Part shown: positions 61,414 to 64,000 of the stretch, one piece after another
Position numbering within the stretch: position 1 is the first letter of the stretch
How the letters are laid out: every line of letters begins with the position of its first letter
Assembly: GCA_038396605.1 (NCBI GenBank)
Contig: CP121690.1
Span: 962,500-1,026,499 of the forward strand
Reading direction: 5' to 3'
From: Eubacteriales bacterium mix99
GTDB taxonomy: Bacteria > Bacillota > Clostridia > Caldicoprobacterales > DTU083
Length of the DNA: 64,000 nucleotides
Notes under the pieces: model-generated
What the model was told of the DNA's origin: nothing
The model's input: only the letters and a program-made list of their open reading frames with translations
Databases searched by the model: none
Made by a program: the position numbers and the translations under genes

Positions 61414-62274
61414 ATGTTGAAACGGTTTCATGTTTTAAATGATAATTCTATGCCGGCAGAGGTTCATTCGTTTTCCAGGGAAGTGGAGTTGATACCGATT
61501 CATATGATTAAGCCGAATCCCTATCAGCCAAGAAAAAGTTTCACAGCACAGGGGCTGGAGGAACTGGCGCAATCCATAAGGGAGTACGGAGTGATTCAGC
61601 CCATCACCGTAAGAAAAACCGGACAGGATGGATATGAACTGATTGCAGGGGAACGGCGGCTTCGCGCGGGGAAAATGGCCGGATTGACCCATATCCCTTC
61701 CATACTTGTCGATACCTATGAAGAAGACTCCGCAATTATGGCCATGATTGAGAACCTGCAGAGAGAGAATCTCCATTTTCTGGAGGAAGCAAAAGGCTAC
61801 GAAAGCCTCATTCAGGATCATGGATTTACGCAGGAAGAATTGGCTTCCAAGTTGGGAAAGAATCAATCCACAATCGCAAATAAACTTCGCATCCTGCGCT
61901 TAAGTGAAGAAGTAAAGGAAATACTGATCAAGGAAAATCTGACAGAGCGTCATGCCAGGGCTCTCCTGAAGCTTCCGGACGATCAGCTTCAGATAAAAGC
62001 AGTCCGGCAAGTCGTGGCGGCCAAACTGAATGTCAGGGATACGGAAAGGCTCATTGATCAATATATTGAGAAAATACGGGATCATCAAAGAAATAATATA
62101 ATCCGGTCCAGGAAAAACAGGAACTCCTTATCGGGAAAAAAGGATTTGAGAATCTTCACCAATACCATTCACAATGCCATACGTTTAATGGAGAAGTATG
62201 GGCTGTCCGTAAAATATCATCAGGTTGAAAAAGAGGATCGCATTGAAATCACTATAAGCATACCAAAAAGTTGA
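61414..62274 (+). CDS. noc: Nucleoid occlusion protein Noc (ParB paralogue)
   Basis: 286 residues. ParB/CTPase N-domain with MIKPNPYQPRKSF, GVIQPITVRKTG, YELIAGERRLRAGKMAGL (GERR nucleotide loop) and ENLQRENLHFLEEAKGY, then a helix-turn-helix (TQEELASKLGKNQSTIANKL) and C-terminal dimer domain. Gene position between rsmG and parA is that of Noc in Bacillus and many Clostridia. Noc binds scattered sites and keeps the division septum off the nucleoid. GGAGGG precedes ATG 61414. The first codons form the palindrome TGAAACGGTTTCA. Confidence 0.9.
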   Translation: MLKRFHVLNDNSMPAEVHSFSREVELIPIHMIKPNPYQPRKSFTAQGLEELAQSIREYGVIQPITVRKTGQDGYELIAGERRLRAGKMAGLTHIPSILVDTYEEDSAIMAMIENLQRENLHFLEEAKGYESLIQDHGFTQEELASKLGKNQSTIANKLRILRLSEEVKEILIKENLTERHARALLKLPDDQLQIKAVRQVVAAKLNVRDTERLIDQYIEKIRDHQRNNIIRSRKNRNSLSGKKDLRIFTNTIHNAIRLMEKYGLSVKYHQVEKEDRIEITISIPKS

Positions 62275-62296
62275 GCAGTATCCCTTTCGGATGTCG

Positions 62297-62563
62297 TCAT
62301 ACTTTTCCACTGATCAGCAAGATACCAATAACGAGAAAAGCCAGCCCAGATGCTGTTTGGATGATATTTTGCGGTATAAACTTTATAAGAAGTCCCCCTG
62401 CAAATACACCAATCAGGGAAGATGCAGCGAGAGCAAGAGCAGAGCCAATAAAGACCATCCAAATGGATTTGGTTTTGGCAGCCATCAACATGGTTGCCAT
62501 TTGTGTTTTATCCCCCAGTTCAGCAAGGAACACCAAACAAAAGGTTGTCAGTAATGTTTTCAT
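62297..62563 (-). CDS. TMEM165/GDT1 family membrane protein (UPF0016), single-domain
   Basis: 88 residues, three membrane helices. The first has the ExGD(K/R)(T/S) signature as AELGDKTQMATML, which binds divalent cations. The normal family has two such halves; this short form must form dimers. Members export Mn2+ or exchange Ca2+/H+. GGGGG lies 5-6 bases before ATG 62563; an in-frame start 7 codons earlier has no ribosome site. The gene is opposite in direction to noc and parA and ends 22 bases from noc. No yybP-ykoY riboswitch is seen in the 130-bp upstream region. Confidence 0.9.
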   Translation of the reverse strand: MKTLLTTFCLVFLAELGDKTQMATMLMAAKTKSIWMVFIGSALALAASSLIGVFAGGLLIKFIPQNIIQTASGLAFLVIGILLISGKV

Positions 62564-62632
62564 GAAAACCCCCGAGTCTCTCATTTGATATCTTATTTAT
62601 ATTATAATGTTTGAAAAAGTATGCCTTCACTC

Positions 62633-62661
62633 TTTTCAGAAATATCATAATCAACTATAAT
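62633..62661 (+). promoter_or_regulatory. parA-parB promoter
   Basis: -10 TATAAT (62656-62661) with TTTTCA (62633-62638) 17 bp upstream; the -35 is weak. Another TATAAT on the opposite strand (62606-62601) may serve the GDT1-like gene. Confidence 0.5.
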
Positions 62662-62693
62662 AGAGATAACAACGAAAAAAGAGGTGCAAATTC

Positions 62694-63485
62694 ATGTCTA
62701 AAGTAATAGCGGTTGCCAACCAGAAAGGCGGTGTTGGCAAGACGACGACGAATGTAAATTTAAGTGCCTGTCTGGCCGTTCTCGGGAAAAAAGTGCTGAC
62801 CATTGATATTGATCCACAGGGAAATACAACAAGTGGATTGGGGATAGATAAAAACCATGCGAAGTATTCCATTTATGATATTATTGTCAATGGAGTGGAT
62901 GCCAGGGATACGATTCTACATACTTCTGTCAAGAACCTGGATATCATCGTATCAAAGATCCAACTGGCCGGAGCCGAGATTGAATTGGTGCCAATGATGG
63001 CACGGGAAACGATTTTGAAAAAAGCATTGACAGATATTAAGGAGGATTATGAATATATCCTGATTGACTGTCCTCCCTCTCTTGGCCTGATTACCATAAA
63101 TGCCCTCACGGCTGCGGATAAACTGCTGGTACCCATACAATGCGAATACTATGCCCTGGAAGGACTGACGCAGTTAATGAGCACCTATGAGCTGGTAAAA
63201 AAGAATCTGAATCCGAATTTGGAAATTGAGGGAGTCGTACTGACCATGTTTGATGCAAGAACCAATCTTTCCATTCAGGTAGTGGATGAAGTAAAGAAAC
63301 ACTTTAGGAATAAAGTCTATACGACGATTATTCCGAGAAATGTACGGCTGGGAGAAGCACCAAGCCATGGGGTTCCTGTGATCCTGTACGATCCAAAATG
63401 CATTGGAGCAGAAGCCTATACGGATCTGGCAAAGGAAATGATCTCGAATGAAGAGGAAGAGGAGGGCGAAGAATTATGGCGATGA
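62694..63485 (+). CDS. parA: Chromosome partitioning ATPase ParA (Soj)
   Basis: 263 residues. Deviant Walker A KGGVGKTTT, IDIDPQGNTTSGLG (Walker A'), LIDCPPSLGLITINAL (Walker B), and IPRNVRLGEAPSHG near the C-terminus. ParA moves ParB-parS complexes of the origin and also controls DnaA activity in Bacillus. GAGGTG lies about 8 bases before ATG 62694. Overlaps parB by 10 bases. Confidence 0.97.
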   Translation: MSKVIAVANQKGGVGKTTTNVNLSACLAVLGKKVLTIDIDPQGNTTSGLGIDKNHAKYSIYDIIVNGVDARDTILHTSVKNLDIIVSKIQLAGAEIELVPMMARETILKKALTDIKEDYEYILIDCPPSLGLITINALTAADKLLVPIQCEYYALEGLTQLMSTYELVKKNLNPNLEIEGVVLTMFDARTNLSIQVVDEVKKHFRNKVYTTIIPRNVRLGEAPSHGVPVILYDPKCIGAEAYTDLAKEMISNEEEEEGEELWR

Positions 63486-64000
63486 AAAAAGGTCTGGGGA
63501 GAGGACTGGATGCCCTATTTGAAAGTTATAAGGAAGAAACGGAGAATGCGGATGAAGCGTTAAGTGAACAGGAAAAAAAGCAGATACAGGAAATCCGGAT
63601 TAATGATATTGATCCCAATCCCAATCAACCACGCAGGCAGTTTGATGAAGAAGGGATTCAGGAACTGGCGGAGTCTATCCGAAGCCATGGAGTGGTGCAA
63701 CCCATTATTGTGAAAAAGAGTGGATTCCGATATCAGATCGTAGCCGGCGAGAGACGCTGGAGGGCAGCCAGGGAAGCTGGGTCGATTACCATACCTGCGA
63801 TGGTAATGAATTTGACGGAGGAAAAAGTCATTGAAATTGGCCTGATTGAAAATTTACAGAGAGAGGATCTCAACCCAATCGAAGAAGCACAGGGAATTCA
63901 ACAATTGGTGGACAGGATGGATCTTACCCAGGAGGAAGCAGCGAAGCGCCTGGGAAGAAGTCGGCCTGCCGTTGCAAACGCATTGCGTCTGCTGCATCTT
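63476..64000 (+). CDS. parB: Chromosome partitioning protein ParB (Spo0J), N-terminal part (cut by window end)
   Basis: 175 visible residues. Start ATG 63476, GGAGGG 9 bases upstream, inside the parA end. AMKKGLGRGLDALF is the ParA-stimulating N-terminal tail with the conserved Arg; then INDIDPNPNQPRRQF, GVVQPIIVKKSG, YQIVAGERRWRAAREAG (GERR, CTP site), IENLQREDLNPIEEAQG and a helix-turn-helix TQEEAAKRLGRSRPAVANAL. Binds parS near the origin and spreads as a CTP-dependent clamp. No parS site (TGTTTCACGTGAAACA) is seen in this window. Confidence 0.96.
   Translation, partial: MAMKKGLGRGLDALFESYKEETENADEALSEQEKKQIQEIRINDIDPNPNQPRRQFDEEGIQELAESIRSHGVVQPIIVKKSGFRYQIVAGERRWRAAREAGSITIPAMVMNLTEEKVIEIGLIENLQREDLNPIEEAQGIQQLVDRMDLTQEEAAKRLGRSRPAVANALRLLHL

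Noticed and set aside
61414-61432. TGAAACGGTTTCA at the noc start as parS or a Noc-binding site
   Set aside because: It differs from parS (TGTTTCACGTGAAACA) and from the known Noc site (ATTTCCCGGGAAAT); its bases are fixed by the coding sequence.

Overview
The window looks like the replication-origin region of a low-to-mid GC Firmicute of the class Clostridia. The evidence is the order gyrA-gyrB-remB-recF-S4 gene-dnaN-dnaA | rpmH-rnpA-yidD-yidC-jag-mnmE-mnmG-rsmG-noc-parA-parB, strong AGGAGG-type ribosome binding sites, many TTG/GTG starts, a serS T-box, a TPP riboswitch, and transmembrane AraC and YesMN-type regulators of sugar ABC transporters. I do not name a genus. Genes on both sides of oriC (about 54.43-54.71 kb) mostly point away from it, so the main housekeeping genes and the rRNA operon run with the replication forks.

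Layout. 1-0.74 kb: 3' part of a MATE exporter. 0.76-4.54 kb: TPP-riboswitch operon thiN-thiD-thiM-thiE-HAD phosphatase. 4.56-5.70 kb: zinc alcohol dehydrogenase, then a repeat-rich spacer. 6.03-8.01 kb: two tRNA-Ser genes and serS with its T-box. 8.1-10.25 kb: a small unknown gene, a polysaccharide deacetylase, three 28-bp tandem repeats and a CYTH protein. 10.31-15.46 kb: one 16S-23S-5S rRNA operon on the minus strand with no tRNA in its spacer. 15.52-17.80 kb: a complete insertion sequence with terminal inverted repeats and a 10-bp target duplication, carrying a frameshifted transposase. 17.8-21.3 kb: HEAT-repeat protein, a membrane-anchored unknown, xth and gltX.

21.4-38.5 kb is the carbohydrate-uptake region. 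It holds two CUT1-type ABC importers of the LplA/B/C kind, both without an ATPase gene. One is next to a membrane-bound AraC regulator; the other is in an operon with a second binding protein and a YesM/YesN two-component pair. yjbQ and a large glycoside-hydrolase-like protein follow. 38.7-41.6 kb: argS and a MurG2-type glycosyltransferase. 41.6-44.4 kb: a truncated glutathione peroxidase behind an OhrR-like operator, then a PAP2 phosphatase gene coupled to a fusion of a CrtO-like acyltransferase and a GT28/MGDG-synthase-like glycosyltransferase.

44.6-64 kb is the origin core. A tight cluster of DnaA boxes lies 10 kb from dnaA, next to a free-methionine-(R)-sulfoxide reductase gene. The gyrA-to-dnaA block leads to oriC, which has DnaA boxes and a DnaA-trio-like element. 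The rpmH-to-rsmG block and the noc/parA/parB segregation genes follow, and parB is cut by the window end.

The most unusual items are the CrtO-glycosyltransferase fusion with its PAP2 partner, the remote DnaA-box cluster, the peroxidase remnant with an intact OhrR-type operator, and a thiamine operon whose gene set suggests a ThiL-independent route to thiamine diphosphate.
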